A DNA stretch of 38,245 nucleotides from an uncultured Chloroflexota bacterium. GTDB lineage: Bacteria > Chloroflexota > Chloroflexia > Chloroflexales > Chloroflexaceae. A program made the translations under genes and the position numbers. Within the stretch, counting starts at the first letter, position 1, and each line of letters opens with the position of its first letter. The notes beneath the pieces were generated by a model. It was given only the letters and a program-made list of their open reading frames with translations, searched no databases and was not told the origin of the DNA. Location of the stretch: contig CAKZKA010000053.1 of the NCBI GenBank assembly GCA_937120965.1, positions 1-38,245 on the forward strand. The letters run 5' to 3'. Below, piece by piece: positions 1-8,866 of the stretch.

Positions 1-55
1 TGGGCAGCACAACGCCTGAAATCGCTTCAGGCAATGCGGCATCATCAACGGTAAT
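1..55 (-). repeat. 55-bp dispersed repeat, copy 1
   Basis: The reverse complement of this stretch matches 20519-20573 at 52 of 55 positions. The other copy lies in the ftsL-ftsI gap about 20 kb away. The three differences cluster in the middle, and similarity stops sharply at both ends. Read as protein, the differences would be non-synonymous, so this does not look like a conserved coding fragment. It also contains a 7-bp hairpin (GCCTGAA/TTCAGGC). Function unknown. Confidence 0.8.
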
Positions 56-82
56 TGGTATTAGACGGTCATGCGCGAGGCG

Positions 83-245
83 CACAATGCCAGAATGAAC
101 ATGCTTTGTTTCTGGAGGGCTACGCCCTCCCACACCCTCCCGCTGGCGGCTTGTTTCCTCGGAGGGCGTAGCCCTCCCACATCCTCCCGGTGGGGAGGGC
201 TTGCCACCCCGCGGGCGGGGATACGGGGGAACCCGGTTTCCAGCG
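83..245. repeat. composite intergenic repeat cluster upstream of malic enzyme
   Basis: This stretch holds the modules seen throughout the window: a GCGCACAATGCCAGAATGAA segment, two GGAGGGC-nnn-GCCCTCC hairpins (about 115-129 and 161-177), and a GGGGGAACCCGGTTTCC palindrome near 227-243. No gene is convincing before the ATG at 457. Long open frames crossing this region translate the repeat and are not credible protein extensions. Confidence 0.7.
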
Positions 246-456
246 CATTGCGCGCTTCCCACAGGCATGGTACCATACGCGAATGCGCCGTCGCAGGGTT
301 GTGCGACGAGCGTTTTTGTATCGGGAGCCCCGCGAAGCGGTGGGGCAGGCACGCAACGCTTGCGAGCAGGAGACGACGCCAGCCTGCTTGCCGGGAGGCC
401 TGGTTCCACTGGTTCGCGGGCACTCGTTTGTATACAGGATCAGAGAGAGGTTGCCT

Positions 457-1881
457 ATGTCGATGGGAGTGGCCTATACCCTTACGCTACGCTGTCAGAT
501 CGAAAATCGCCCTGGAATGCTTGGTCGGCTGACCACTCGCATCGGCGAGGTAGGCGGCGACATCGGCGCGATTGACATCGTCCGGGCCGAGCGCAGCGTA
601 CTGGTACGGGACATCACCGTCCGCGTGCAAGATGAGGAGCATGGGGCCACCCTCGTTGCCGCGCTCAACGACCTTGGGGGGATCCACGTGCTACAGGTGA
701 GTGACCGGGTCTTTCTCGCGCACCTGGGGGGCAAGCTGGCCATGCAGAGTCGCGTGCCGTTGAAGACTCGTGATGATCTGTCGATCGCCTACACGCCGGG
801 GGTCGCGCGGGTGTGCAAAGCGATTGCCGATGAACCCGAGAAGGTCTTTGCGCTCACGTGGAAGGCCAACAGTGTGGCGGTGGTGAGCGACGGGAGCGCG
901 GTGCTGGGATTGGGCAACCTGGGGCCGGAGGCGGCGCTGCCGGTGATGGAGGGAAAGGCCATTCTCTTCAAGGAGCTGGCGAACATTGACGCGGTGCCGA
1001 TCTGTCTGCGTTCGCAAGATCCCGAGGTCATCGTCCAGACGGTCGAGCAACTGGCCGCGAGCTTTGGCGGCATCAACCTGGAGGATATTGCCGCGCCGAA
1101 CTGCTTTCTGATCGAAGGGCGCCTGCACGAGAGCCTGGATATTCCGGTGATGCACGACGACCAGCACGGCACGGCGGTGGTGGTGCTCGCGGCGCTGAGC
1201 AACGCGCTGCGCCTGGTGGGCAAGCGCCTCGGCGACGTGCGGGCAGTGGTAAACGGGGTTGGCGCCGCTGGAACGGCGATCATCCGCGCCTTGCTCGAAG
1301 CCGGTATCGGCGAGATTACCGCCGTGGATCGGTATGGCATCCTGCGCGAGGGTGACGACGCCGTGCAGACCCCGATGCAGCGCATTGTTGCCTCGCAGAC
1401 GAACCGCGACCGCCGCCGCGGGCACCTGCGCGAGGCCCTGGAAGGCGCCGATGTGTTTATCGGGGTTTCCCGGGGCAACCTGCTCACCCCGGAGATGGTG
1501 CGGGGGATGGCCGGCGATCCAATTGTCTTTGCCCTCGCCAACCCTGTTCCGGAAGGTGACCCCGAGATGTTGCGCCAGTATGCCCGGGTCGTGGCGACGG
1601 GCCGCTCGGACCAGCCCAACCAGATCAACAACGTGCTGAGCTTCCCCGGCATCTTCCGTGGCGCCCTCGATGTGCACGCCCGGCATATGACCACGGAGAT
1701 GCGGCTGGCGGCGGCCGAGGCCCTGGCCGGCGTGATTCCACCTGAGGAGATCAGCGAGGAATACATTATTCCAAGCGTCTTTAACCGCCACGTGGCGCCG
1801 ATCATCGCCGAGGCCGTGGCCCGCGCGGCGATCAGGGAGGGCGTGGCGCGTCGCGACCATTTGCCCGCCGGGGGAGACTAG
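457..1881 (+). CDS. ACT domain-containing NAD(P)-dependent malic enzyme
   Basis: This 474-residue protein should oxidatively decarboxylate malate to pyruvate in the cytoplasm. Residues about 6-85 form an ACT domain (ENRPGMLGRLTTRIGEVGG), a fold that usually binds small effectors such as amino acids. The malic enzyme part follows: YTPGV with the likely catalytic Tyr112, MEGKAILFKE with Lys167, a metal-binding EDIAAPNC stretch and MHDDQHGTA. A Rossmann domain with NGVGAAGTA comes next. The ATG at 457 is preferred because an AGAGAGG Shine-Dalgarno sits 6 nt upstream and the protein then begins directly at the ACT domain. The frame stays open back to 190, but only through intergenic repeat. NAD versus NADP preference cannot be judged. 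The gene stands alone, on the opposite strand from the division cluster. Confidence 0.93.
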   Translation: MSMGVAYTLTLRCQIENRPGMLGRLTTRIGEVGGDIGAIDIVRAERSVLVRDITVRVQDEEHGATLVAALNDLGGIHVLQVSDRVFLAHLGGKLAMQSRVPLKTRDDLSIAYTPGVARVCKAIADEPEKVFALTWKANSVAVVSDGSAVLGLGNLGPEAALPVMEGKAILFKELANIDAVPICLRSQDPEVIVQTVEQLAASFGGINLEDIAAPNCFLIEGRLHESLDIPVMHDDQHGTAVVVLAALSNALRLVGKRLGDVRAVVNGVGAAGTAIIRALLEAGIGEITAVDRYGILREGDDAVQTPMQRIVASQTNRDRRRGHLREALEGADVFIGVSRGNLLTPEMVRGMAGDPIVFALANPVPEGDPEMLRQYARVVATGRSDQPNQINNVLSFPGIFRGALDVHARHMTTEMRLAAAEALAGVIPPEEISEEYIIPSVFNRHVAPIIAEAVARAAIREGVARRDHLPAGGD

Positions 1882-2014
1882 TGGTCTGCCACGATAATTG
1901 TGATGAGCGTGGCGGGAGGGGGCGTGGGAGGGCTTCGCCCTCTCCGCAAAAAACTATCGTTCAAGATCGCCTGCACCCCTCCACAACGCTCCACTGGCGG
2001 TCCTGAAGCGGGCT
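1882..2014. other. intergenic DNA with GAGGGC hairpin downstream of malic enzyme
   Basis: The gap after the malic enzyme gene contains GAGGGC-TTC-GCCCTC (1928-1942), followed on the plus strand by an A-run rather than a T-run. It belongs to the window-wide hairpin module and is not a classical intrinsic terminator. No coding sequence was recognised here. Confidence 0.5.
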
Positions 2015-2239
2015 TCAGGCCGCATTGATGCGCCGGGGCGGGCGTAGGGCCCGCGGCGCGCTTTCGCGGCGCTCGAGGGCAGCCGCCGCCTGCGGGTTCG
2101 CAGGCTTGATGATCAGCCCTTGCTCCAGACGGGTGCGCCCTGTCCAGCGCCAGTAAGCCTGGTCAGGCAACGGACGCACCGGCGGCGGTGTGGGGTGCGG
2201 GTTGAGCTCGCGGCTGCTGTACCAGCGACGTGGCTTCAT
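2015..2239 (-). CDS. small basic hypothetical protein
   Basis: This is a possible 74-residue, Arg/Pro-rich basic protein beginning MKPRRWYSSRELNPHP. I recognise no family. In its favour, the ATG at 2239 is preceded by GTGGAG at a normal distance, and about 90 bp further upstream the minus strand carries a promoter-like TTGTCA-17-GATACA in an AT-rich patch. Against it, short open frames arise easily in DNA of this GC content, and the C-terminal half is low complexity. An in-frame ATG at 2266 lacks a ribosome site. Treat as tentative. Confidence 0.35.
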   Translation of the reverse strand: MKPRRWYSSRELNPHPTPPPVRPLPDQAYWRWTGRTRLEQGLIIKPANPQAAAALERRESAPRALRPPRRINAA

Positions 2240-2330
2240 CGGGGAACTCCACGATACTGCGAACACCGGGACACCGGACGATACGCCGTTGTAAACACTT
2301 TACACTATACGAACCGGGATACTACGAAGT

Positions 2331-2359
2331 TGTATCGTACCACTCACTTAAGGTGACAA
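2331..2359 (-). promoter_or_regulatory. putative sigma-70 promoter, minus strand
   Basis: On the minus strand, TTGTCA (2359-2354) and GATACA (2336-2331) are separated by 17 bp. The region 2280-2350 is much more AT-rich than its surroundings. It also contains the palindrome GTAAA-CAC-TTTAC (2291-2303) and an inverted GATAC/GTATC pair (2318-2322, 2332-2336) that could bind a regulator. The likely target is the small ORF starting at 2239. Confidence 0.4.
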
Positions 2360-2389
2360 CGGGGAGGGGTTTTCACCCCTCCCCGTTGT
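2356..2389. terminator. perfect 15-bp hairpin
   Basis: The arms 2356-2370 and 2375-2389 pair perfectly over 15 bp around a TTTC loop. The stem is very GC-rich. No clear U-tract follows on either strand, so termination is plausible but not typical. It overlaps the -35 box of the putative promoter at 2331-2359, so a cruciform or regulatory role is also possible. Confidence 0.5.
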
Positions 2390-2487
2390 AAAGTTGGACG
2401 TGTATTATAGCGAGCCATAGCGGCGCTGTCAAGGGGTGTTTCCGTATGTGGCGTCCCCACGCCCGCTCCCCCCTCTGCCGATCAGGG

Positions 2488-2738
2488 TTTAAGGGCTCAC
2501 AGAGCCTATGCACGCCGACGGACGTTATGGCGTTAGGATGCACTGGTTGGTCCTCACCCCCGGCCCCCTTCGACAGGCTCAGGCTTCGCCCTGAGGCTCA
2601 GCCCGAAGGGGCGGGCCGCTCCAGCTTCGCTGGAGAGCCTGCGCTGAGCCTGTCGAAGCGGGGAGACCAGAGCCGTGCGCGGGGGCGTTCCAATGTGGTA
2701 TAAGCCACGTTGGCTCGGATGTTCTGTCCGCCCTTAAA
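2488..2738. repeat. MITE-like dispersed element, copy 1
   Basis: This is an element of about 250 bp. Its ends form an imperfect inverted repeat: TTTAAGGGCTCACAGAG on the left, and GTTCTGTCCGCCCTTAAA on the right (2721-2738). The right-hand 77 bp (from about 2663) match the copy near 32060-32135 with only four differences seen by eye, and the left part matches 31975-32027 more loosely. An internal segment has a second inverted pair, CTTCGACAGGCTCAG (2569-2583) and CTGAGCCTGTCGAAG (2644-2658), absent from the other copy. No open frame of note is present, so any movement would need a transposase in trans. Confidence 0.65.
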
Positions 2739-2771
2739 CTCTCCCCGGCTCCGCCCTCGGCAATAGCGACC

Positions 2772-3938
2772 TCACCGGCGGTTGCGATTGCGCAGGAAGG
2801 GCGGGATGTCGAGATCGTCACTGCTGCTGAAACTGGGGGCAACGCGCGGCTGCGGGGCCGGTTGGGGCTGGCGCGCTACCGGATTGGGCTGCGGGTGGTG
2901 CGCCGTGGCATGGCCCGAGCTGGTGGCAGCAGTGGGGTATGAACGGGAACGCTGGGCATTGGCGCCGGGCTTGCTCAGGTCGAAGCCGGTAGCGATCAGC
3001 GTGACCTTGATCTCGCCGGGCGGGTAGGTCGGGTCAATCACCGCGCCGACCATAATGTGGGCGTCGGGATCCACCTGCTTGGCGACAATGTCGGCGGCTT
3101 CGTAGACTTCAAGAATGCCCAGATCCTCGCCACCGGTGACATTGAAGAGCACCCCCTTGGCGCCATCTATGCTGACTTCGAGCAACGGGCTGGCAATGGC
3201 CTGGTTGACCGCGTCAACGGCGCGGCTGTCGCCCTTGCCGTAGCCAATGGCCATCAACGCCGATCCCTGCTGGGCCATGATCGTCTTGACATCGGCGAAG
3301 TCCAGGTTAATCAGCCCGCGCTGGGTGATCAGGTCGGCAATGCCCTGGATGCCCTGGCGCAGGACGTTGTCGGCCATCTGGAAGGCCTGAGTGAAGGAGG
3401 TGTTCTTGCTGGCCATCTGGAGCAGGCGATCGTTGGGAATAACGATCAGCGTGTCCACCACAGGGCGCAACTGGTCAATGCCGGCCTCGGCCAGTTTGCG
3501 GCGGTGGTTGCCCTCGAAGGTGAAGGGGCGCGTCACCACGCCCACCGTTAGCGCGCCGAGGTCGTGGGCAATGCCGGCGATGATCGGCGAGGCGCCGGTG
3601 CCGGTGCCGCCACCCATCCCGGCGGCCACAAAGACCATATCCGCCCCTTTGAGCTGCTCGTAGATGTCTTCCTGGTTCTCTTCGGCGGCCTTCTGGCCGA
3701 TCACCGGGTTGCCCCCCGAACCGAGACCGCGGGTAAGTTTGTCGCCGATGCGGATGCGCGTCGGCGCGAGGGAGTGCATCAGGGCCTGCACGTCGGTGTT
3801 GACGGTGATGAACTCCACCCCCTGCACGCCATCGGCAATCATGCGATCCACGGCATTGCTGCCCCCGCCACCGACTCCCACGACCTTAATCTGGGCAAAA
3901 TCCTCGAGTGTCAGGCCATTGCTGGTGCGGTCAACCAT
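2772..3938 (-). CDS. ftsZ: cell division protein FtsZ
   Basis: FtsZ is the tubulin-like GTPase that polymerises into the Z ring at mid-cell. This 388-residue protein has the N-terminal [10 protein letters not shown] loop (21-30) and the GTP-binding signature GGGTGTG (109-115). A low-complexity Gln/Pro linker follows, then a conserved C-terminal tail [15 protein letters not shown], which in other bacteria contacts FtsA and other partners. The ATG at 3938 is chosen because AGGAGG lies 6 nt upstream. The longer open frame back to 4097 only translates repeat DNA. It is the last gene of the division cluster and lies 134 bp after ftsA. That gap contains two copies of the window's palindromic repeat, so ftsZ expression may be tuned separately from ftsA. 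Confidence 0.97.
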   Translation of the reverse strand: MVDRTSNGLTLEDFAQIKVVGVGGGGSNAVDRMIADGVQGVEFITVNTDVQALMHSLAPTRIRIGDKLTRGLGSGGNPVIGQKAAEENQEDIYEQLKGADMVFVAAGMGGGTGTGASPIIAGIAHDLGALTVGVVTRPFTFEGNHRRKLAEAGIDQLRPVVDTLIVIPNDRLLQMASKNTSFTQAFQMADNVLRQGIQGIADLITQRGLINLDFADVKTIMAQQGSALMAIGYGKGDSRAVDAVNQAIASPLLEVSIDGAKGVLFNVTGGEDLGILEVYEAADIVAKQVDPDAHIMVGAVIDPTYPPGEIKVTLIATGFDLSKPGANAQRSRSYPTAATSSGHATAHHPQPNPVARQPQPAPQPRVAPSFSSSDDLDIPPFLRNRNRR

Positions 3939-3950
3939 GTTTCTCCTCCT

Positions 3951-4072
3951 GATGTGAAATAGGGAACACCGGGTTTCCCCACGCCCCTCCCTGCCGGGGC
4001 GCCAGGCGGCGCCCCCAACACCGGTTGGGGGATGGGGAAACCGGGTTTCCCCACGCCCCTCCCTGCGGGGAG
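3951..4072. repeat. two-copy palindromic repeat between ftsA and ftsZ
   Basis: Two units of about 70 bp each carry an ACCGGGTTTCCCC palindrome followed by CACGCCCCTCCCTGC. The ftsZ-proximal end reads TTCACATC on the minus strand and runs straight into the ftsZ Shine-Dalgarno (3950-3945). The array resembles the ddl-murB array at 7475-7690. Confidence 0.75.
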
Positions 4073-5323
4073 CTACGGGAGAAACTCCCGCAGCCAACCC
4101 TTGAAGCGTTCGTAGACATTACCCCAACCTTGCCGCTCCTCCGAACGGTGGGTGGGTCCGAGCATCGAAAGTCCGTGGCGCGAACCCCAGCGCAGCAGGC
4201 CCACGCCGGTGGCATAGGTCGGGCTGTCGAGGGAATCGGCCAGGCCGCTGAGATCGGTGGGCACGCCGATCCGCACCGGCATGCCAAGCATTTCGCGCAC
4301 CAGCTCGTCGAAGCGGCTCAACTGGGCCGCTCCTCCGGTAAGGACGATGCCCGCGGGGAGCAGGCCCTCGTAGCCACTACGCTTGATCTCGTTGTATATC
4401 AGTTCCACCACCTGCTCGGCGCGAGCCTGAATGATTTCGTTGAGCAGGTGCCGGCTTATTTTCTGCTTTTCGCCCACCGTCAGAGTGTCGATCTCCACCA
4501 GGTCGCCCTCTTCGCCCTCGCGCAGCGGCTCTTCGGCGATGGCGCTGCCATAGCGGATCTTCAAGTATTCGGCGGTGTTGTGGGGCGTGTGCAAGACATA
4601 GGTGATATCGTTGGTGAAGTGGTTGCCGCCCACCGAGATGACACTGGTGTGCCAGACACCGCCCTGCACGAAGATGGCGATGTCGGTGGTGCCGCCGCCG
4701 ATATCCACCAGCATCACCCCGCGATCCTTGTCCTCCGCCGTGAGCACAGCCTCGCCGGAGGCCAGGGGTTGCAGCACCAGGTCGTCGATCTCCAGTCCCG
4801 CCTTCTGCACGCTGCGGATGAGGTTCTGGATCGCCATCACCTCGCCGGTGACGATGTGGGTCTCGACCTCAAGACGGAAGCCGCTCATGCCGATGGGATC
4901 GCGGATGCCTTCGTTGCCGTCCACGACATAGGCGCGCGGGATGACGTGGATAATCTCGCGCTGGGTAGGAATGGCGACCGCCTGGGCCGACTCAACCGCC
5001 CGCGCGACGTCGTTGCGGGTGATCTCGCGGTCGGGTCGCTGCACCGCCACCACGCCCCGGCTGTTGAGCGAGGAGATGTGGCGACCGCTCACGCCCACGA
5101 AGGCCGTAGCGACCCGATAGCCGCTCAGGCGTTCGGCTTTCTCGACGCTGGCGGTGATTGCGTTGACGGCGTCATCTATGTTGACCACCACCCCCTTGTC
5201 GAGCCCTTTGCTCGGGGTGAGGCCGACCCCGAGGATATTGAGCTTGCCCACGTCAGATACCTGGGCCACAATGGTGCAAACTTTGGTGGTGCCGACATCG
5301 ATTCCAACGATGGTTCGTTGCAT
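4073..5323 (-). CDS. ftsA: cell division protein FtsA
   Basis: FtsA is the actin-fold ATPase that tethers FtsZ filaments to the membrane. This 416-residue protein starts with the phosphate-1 motif [11 protein letters not shown], has the phosphate-2 motif [13 protein letters not shown] near residue 210, and the adenosine motif [11 protein letters not shown]. It ends in a short amphipathic helix ([14 protein letters not shown]) suited to membrane targeting. The ATG at 5323 follows a GAGAG ribosome site and puts the fold at the very N-terminus. An upstream in-frame ATG (5383) would add 20 unrelated residues. It lies 71 bp downstream of ftsQ. Confidence 0.96.
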   Translation of the reverse strand: MQRTIVGIDVGTTKVCTIVAQVSDVGKLNILGVGLTPSKGLDKGVVVNIDDAVNAITASVEKAERLSGYRVATAFVGVSGRHISSLNSRGVVAVQRPDREITRNDVARAVESAQAVAIPTQREIIHVIPRAYVVDGNEGIRDPIGMSGFRLEVETHIVTGEVMAIQNLIRSVQKAGLEIDDLVLQPLASGEAVLTAEDKDRGVMLVDIGGGTTDIAIFVQGGVWHTSVISVGGNHFTNDITYVLHTPHNTAEYLKIRYGSAIAEEPLREGEEGDLVEIDTLTVGEKQKISRHLLNEIIQARAEQVVELIYNEIKRSGYEGLLPAGIVLTGGAAQLSRFDELVREMLGMPVRIGVPTDLSGLADSLDSPTYATGVGLLRWGSRHGLSMLGPTHRSEERQGWGNVYERFKGWLREFLP

Positions 5324-5394
5324 AGCGTTCTCTCGTCTTTTCGCAGTTGACGCGCAACCGCGGAAAGGGTTGCCCTCTTCCACGCCACAGGACT

Positions 5395-6279
5395 CTACGG
5401 CGCCGGAGCGCCGACCGGGGCCGGCGCGGCGGGCGCCCGGTTCTGGTAGAAGGGGTTCGATGGTCGCAGATCAAGATAGGTAAACGCAGTTTGATCTTGC
5501 AACACTACGTTTAATATAGCCAGCTTACGATCAAGGTTCTCACTCCGCCCAAAGACGATCGTCTGCCCGAGGGGAGCACGGACAAACACGCCCAGGCCGT
5601 AGTCCCAGCCGATCTGGGCCGGGGTAAAGCCCAGTTCCACCGGCAGGCGCAGGGCCAGTTCCTGGGCCAGGTGCACCGCATCAACGTCCACCAGGTCATT
5701 GGGTTTCAGCTCCAGGTGCGAGGTGTCGGCGATGACCAGCGCGTCGTCGGGAGCGCTTTCGCGGGCCAGGCCGAGGACCTTGCCGCTTCCGTCCACCAGG
5801 TAGTGCGCCCCGCCGGCCTGCCAGCGCACCTCGGGGCGGCGTTCGACGATACGGATGCGCATAACGTCGGGCAGGGCCAGATCTACCGAGGCGGAGGCGA
5901 TGTAGGCGTTCTCGCGTAACCGGGCAGCAACGGCTGCGGGTTTCACGAACCAGATCGGCCGCCCGAGGGCGTCGGCCAGCCCGGCCACCTGTTCGGCCTC
6001 GAGGATCCGGTTGCCCTCGACGCGGATCTGCCACACGCTGAAGCGCGGGGAGGTGAGGGCATAGGCCAGAATGCCGACGGTGACGACGCAGAGCGCCAGG
6101 CTGAGGAGCCGGCCATTCGCCAGCCAGGAGGCCAGGGAGCGACGCAGACCCGGCACGGCCTGCTGGCCTGGCCCCGGGGTGGCCGGTGGCCGGCGAGGGG
6201 GCGCAGCGGACGGCGCTGTGCGCCGTTGCTGGCGCCGCGCGGCGATGCGTTCTCGAGTGTTGGGGGTGTTGTACTCCAT
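5395..6279 (-). CDS. ftsQ: cell division protein FtsQ/DivIB (POTRA domain)
   Basis: FtsQ is a bitopic membrane protein that links early and late divisome components. The 294-residue product has a basic, Pro/Ala-rich cytoplasmic tail (1-55) and one membrane segment (about 57-76). A POTRA domain follows (about 80-150, starting FSVWQIRVEGN), then an FtsQ beta domain. The C-terminus is Ala/Pro-rich. The start is uncertain: neither the ATG at 6279 nor the one at 6312 has a clear ribosome site. I chose 6279 because the longer form adds only a non-conserved leader. Identity rests on the POTRA pattern and the position between ddl and ftsA. Confidence 0.88.
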   Translation of the reverse strand: MEYNTPNTRERIAARRQQRRTAPSAAPPRRPPATPGPGQQAVPGLRRSLASWLANGRLLSLALCVVTVGILAYALTSPRFSVWQIRVEGNRILEAEQVAGLADALGRPIWFVKPAAVAARLRENAYIASASVDLALPDVMRIRIVERRPEVRWQAGGAHYLVDGSGKVLGLARESAPDDALVIADTSHLELKPNDLVDVDAVHLAQELALRLPVELGFTPAQIGWDYGLGVFVRAPLGQTIVFGRSENLDRKLAILNVVLQDQTAFTYLDLRPSNPFYQNRAPAAPAPVGAPAP

Positions 6280-6372
6280 AGGCGTTGTACCATTCGTGAT
6301 TGCCGGCCCCATGCGGCTTTGCCGTACACTACGGGGACGAAAAGCAGGCGTTTTAACGTTACAAGGGCAACC

Positions 6373-7461
6373 TCACCCGGAGCGCCCGGGGGGACGTTGC
6401 TGATGCCGTTCAAGCGCCAGTTGAATGAGCCGGTCGAGGAGCTGGGGGTAGGCCAGTCCGCTGGCGGCCCACAACCGGGGATACATACTGATCGGCGTGA
6501 AGCCGGGCATGGTGTTGACCTCGTTCACCCAGAGCGCGCCGGTCTCGCGGTCGAGCAAGAAATCCACCCGCGACAGGCCGGCGCCGTCAATCGCCAGAAA
6601 CGCCTCCAGGGCCAGGGCGCGCGCCCGTTCGGCCAGATCGGCCTCGAGCGGGGCGGGGATCAACAACTGCGAGGCGTCAGCGAGATACTTGGCGGTGTAG
6701 TCGTACCACTCGCCCGAAGGCGCCACCTCGCCGGGCACGCTGGCCGCAGGCGCATCGTTTCCGAGCACGCTGACCTCGATCTCGCGCGCCGGGATCCCCT
6801 GCTCCACAACGATGCGCCGGTCGTAGCGAGCCGCCTCGGCCAGGCCCGCCCGGAGGCCCGCCCGGTCCTGCGCCTTGCTGACGCCGACGCTGCTGCCCAT
6901 GTTTGCCGGCTTGACAAAGACGGGGTAGGGCAGCGCCGCTTCGACCCGCGCACAGACAGCCTCGCTGTCGGCCAGCAGGTCCACACGGCGCACCAGGAGC
7001 CAGGGGAGCACGGGCAGGCCAGCGGCGGCGAAGGCGGCCTTCATCAGGGCCTTGTCCATGCCCACTGCGCTCGCCGCGACGCCGCAGCCGACGTAGGGCA
7101 GGCCCGCCAGTTCCAGCAGGCCCTGCACCGTGCCGTCCTCGCCCATCGGGCCGTGCAGCACCGGGAAGACCACGTCAATCCGGCCAGCGGCGTGCAGGAG
7201 GTCGAAGTCTTCGATCAGCGGGCCGGCATCGGTTGAGAGGGTTACGCCCGTTGGCAAACGGTCGCGGTCGGCTGCGGCGACCAGGGCGGCATGGGCGCCT
7301 GCGCCGGCCAGCCAGCGACCCGTTCTGGTGATCCCCACCGGCAACACCTCGTAGCGCTCGGGGTCCAGCGTTTGCATGATCCCGTGGGACGAGACCAGGG
7401 AGACCTCGTGTTCGCCGCTCTGGCCGCCGAAGAGCACGGCGACGGTCATCTTGCCGGGCAT
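6373..7461 (-). CDS. ddl: D-alanine--D-alanine ligase
   Basis: This 362-residue ATP-grasp enzyme joins two D-alanines to make the dipeptide that MurF adds to the peptidoglycan precursor. Typical motifs are [16 protein letters not shown] at the N-terminus, [17 protein letters not shown], the lid region [14 protein letters not shown], and the metal-binding end [12 protein letters not shown]. The ATG at 7461 follows AAGGAG by 7 nt. The ribosome site abuts the GTTCACATC end of the repeat array in the ddl-murB gap, so the repeat forms the immediate 5' context of ddl. Confidence 0.97.
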   Translation of the reverse strand: MPGKMTVAVLFGGQSGEHEVSLVSSHGIMQTLDPERYEVLPVGITRTGRWLAGAGAHAALVAAADRDRLPTGVTLSTDAGPLIEDFDLLHAAGRIDVVFPVLHGPMGEDGTVQGLLELAGLPYVGCGVAASAVGMDKALMKAAFAAAGLPVLPWLLVRRVDLLADSEAVCARVEAALPYPVFVKPANMGSSVGVSKAQDRAGLRAGLAEAARYDRRIVVEQGIPAREIEVSVLGNDAPAASVPGEVAPSGEWYDYTAKYLADASQLLIPAPLEADLAERARALALEAFLAIDGAGLSRVDFLLDRETGALWVNEVNTMPGFTPISMYPRLWAASGLAYPQLLDRLIQLALERHQQRPPGRSG

Positions 7462-7474
7462 AGCGCTTCTCCTT

Positions 7475-7690
7475 GATGTGAACGTATGGGGGAACCGGGT
7501 TTCCCCACACCCCTCCCTGCCGGAGCGCCATGCGCCCTCAACACCGGTTGGAGGATGGGGAAACCGGGTTTCCCCACACCCCTCCCTGCCGGAGCGCCAT
7601 GCGCCCTCAACACTGGTTGGAGGATGGGGAAACCGGGTTTCCCCACGCCCCTCCCTGAGGGGAGGATTTGGGAGGGCGACGCCCTCCCAG
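7475..7690. repeat. 69-bp tandem palindromic repeat array between murB and ddl
   Basis: Three units each contain an ACCGGGTTTCCCCAC palindrome. The TTCCCCAC marks fall at 7501, 7570 and 7639, giving an exact 69-bp period. The first two units are nearly identical, including the spacer CCGGAGCGCCATGCGCCCTC. The array is bounded by GATGTGAAC (7475-7483) on the ddl side and a GGAGGGC/GCCCTCC hairpin (7671-7688) on the murB side. A transcript through this cluster would contain several consecutive hairpins. Confidence 0.85.
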
Positions 7691-7759
7691 GAATAACCAT
7701 GTTCATGCAGGTGTTGTGCAACGCAGCCGCATGGACGGCTGCGGGTTGTTTCACCGGCG

Positions 7760-8659
7760 TCACACCACGCAGACTTCTAACTCCAGCGCGATGCCGAACT
7801 GGCGCAGCACTTCGCTCCGGGCCAGATCGATCAGGGCCAGGATGTCGGCGGCGGTGGCAGCGCCGGTGTTAACGATGTAGTTAGCATGAATGGGGCTGAT
7901 GATCGCCTCGCCCACCGCGCGCCCCTTCAGCCCTGCCCGCTCGATGAGGCGCCCGGCGCTGTCGCCGGGCGGGTTCTTGAACACGCTGCCGCAGGAGCTA
8001 CCAGCGGGGGTTTTGCGCTTGCGTTCGGCAGCAATGCGTTGCATGGCAGCCATCAGCGCCGCCGGGTCGTCGCGGGTGAGCCGGAAGGAGGCCGACAGCA
8101 CCAGGGGCGGGAGCGCCCCCGGCGCCACGCGGGCCGCTTTCAGGGCGCTGGTGCGGTAGGCGTAGGCCAGCCGCTCCACGGGCCAGGTTTCAACCACGTC
8201 GTCCACCAGCACGTCGGCGCTGAGCAGGACACCGGCGGTATCGCCGCCGTAGCATCCGGCGTTGCCGACCACGGCCCCACCCACAGTGCCAGGCAGACCC
8301 TCGGCCCACTCCAGGCCGGCCCAGCCCATCGCGGCGAGCCGGCGGGCCACTCCGGCCATCGGAGCGCCAGCCTCGACGGTCAACGTAGCCGTGTCGCTGT
8401 GTTCGTCGATCCACCACTGCTGCGCGCGGTACATGGCGATCAGGCCGGGATAGCCCGCGTCGCGCACCAGGAGGTTGGTGCCGCGCCCTATCCAGATCAG
8501 GGCGAGACTGTGGGCCCGCGCCCAGGCTGCCAGGGCCAGCGCCGCGGCGCGGTCGCCCGGTTCGGCGTAGTAGCGCGCGACGCCGCCGGCGCGCCAGGAA
8601 GTATGGCGGTCCATTGGCTCGTTCTCACGGATGGGGAGCGGGGCGTTTGTGATGTCCAT
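7760..8659 (-). CDS. murB: UDP-N-acetylenolpyruvoylglucosamine reductase
   Basis: MurB reduces UDP-GlcNAc-enolpyruvate to UDP-MurNAc with FAD and NADPH. The 299-residue protein shows the usual order of motifs: [17 protein letters not shown], an FAD-binding stretch [35 protein letters not shown], and [20 protein letters not shown] containing the catalytic serine region. The C-terminal [13 protein letters not shown] is also typical. The ATG at 8659 is chosen on fold grounds, as no strong ribosome site is visible. The frame stays open to 8794 only through repeat DNA. Confidence 0.95.
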   Translation of the reverse strand: MDITNAPLPIRENEPMDRHTSWRAGGVARYYAEPGDRAAALALAAWARAHSLALIWIGRGTNLLVRDAGYPGLIAMYRAQQWWIDEHSDTATLTVEAGAPMAGVARRLAAMGWAGLEWAEGLPGTVGGAVVGNAGCYGGDTAGVLLSADVLVDDVVETWPVERLAYAYRTSALKAARVAPGALPPLVLSASFRLTRDDPAALMAAMQRIAAERKRKTPAGSSCGSVFKNPPGDSAGRLIERAGLKGRAVGEAIISPIHANYIVNTGAATAADILALIDLARSEVLRQFGIALELEVCVV

Positions 8660-8694
8660 AGCTGGCGTTGATCGTGCATCCGGCAAATGTATGA

Positions 8695-8866
8695 AGATGG
8701 GGAAACCAGGTTTCCCCATCCCCCTGCCCGCGGGGGGTGGCAAGCCCTCCCGGTCCTCTCTCGCAGGAGGTCTGGGGAACCCGGTGTTCCCCACCTGCGA
8801 TGAGGGCGAGCCGGTTGTATTGCGCCCCTCCCGGCGGGAAGGGCTGGGAGCGAGGGCCGGTCGGGA
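8695..8866. repeat. palindromic repeats between murC and murB
   Basis: The 207-bp murB-murC gap holds two palindromes of the window-wide family: GGGGAAACCAGGTTTCCCC near 8699-8717, and GGGGAACCCGGTGTTCCCC near 8773-8791. GC-rich spacer lies between them. No gene was recognised. Confidence 0.7.

Noticed and set aside
691-1860. 389-codon minus-strand frame opposite the malic enzyme
   Set aside because: It covers the full malic enzyme gene in antisense and reads as low-complexity His/Arg/Gln-rich peptide.
4025-5350. Long plus-strand open frame opposite ftsA
   Set aside because: It is antisense to a clear ftsA with catalytic motifs and lacks any recognisable domain. It is a by-product of GC-rich codon bias.
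7475-7690. Possible CRISPR array
   Set aside because: The units are 69 bp with conserved spacers, palindromic and only three in number. There are no unique spacers and no cas genes.
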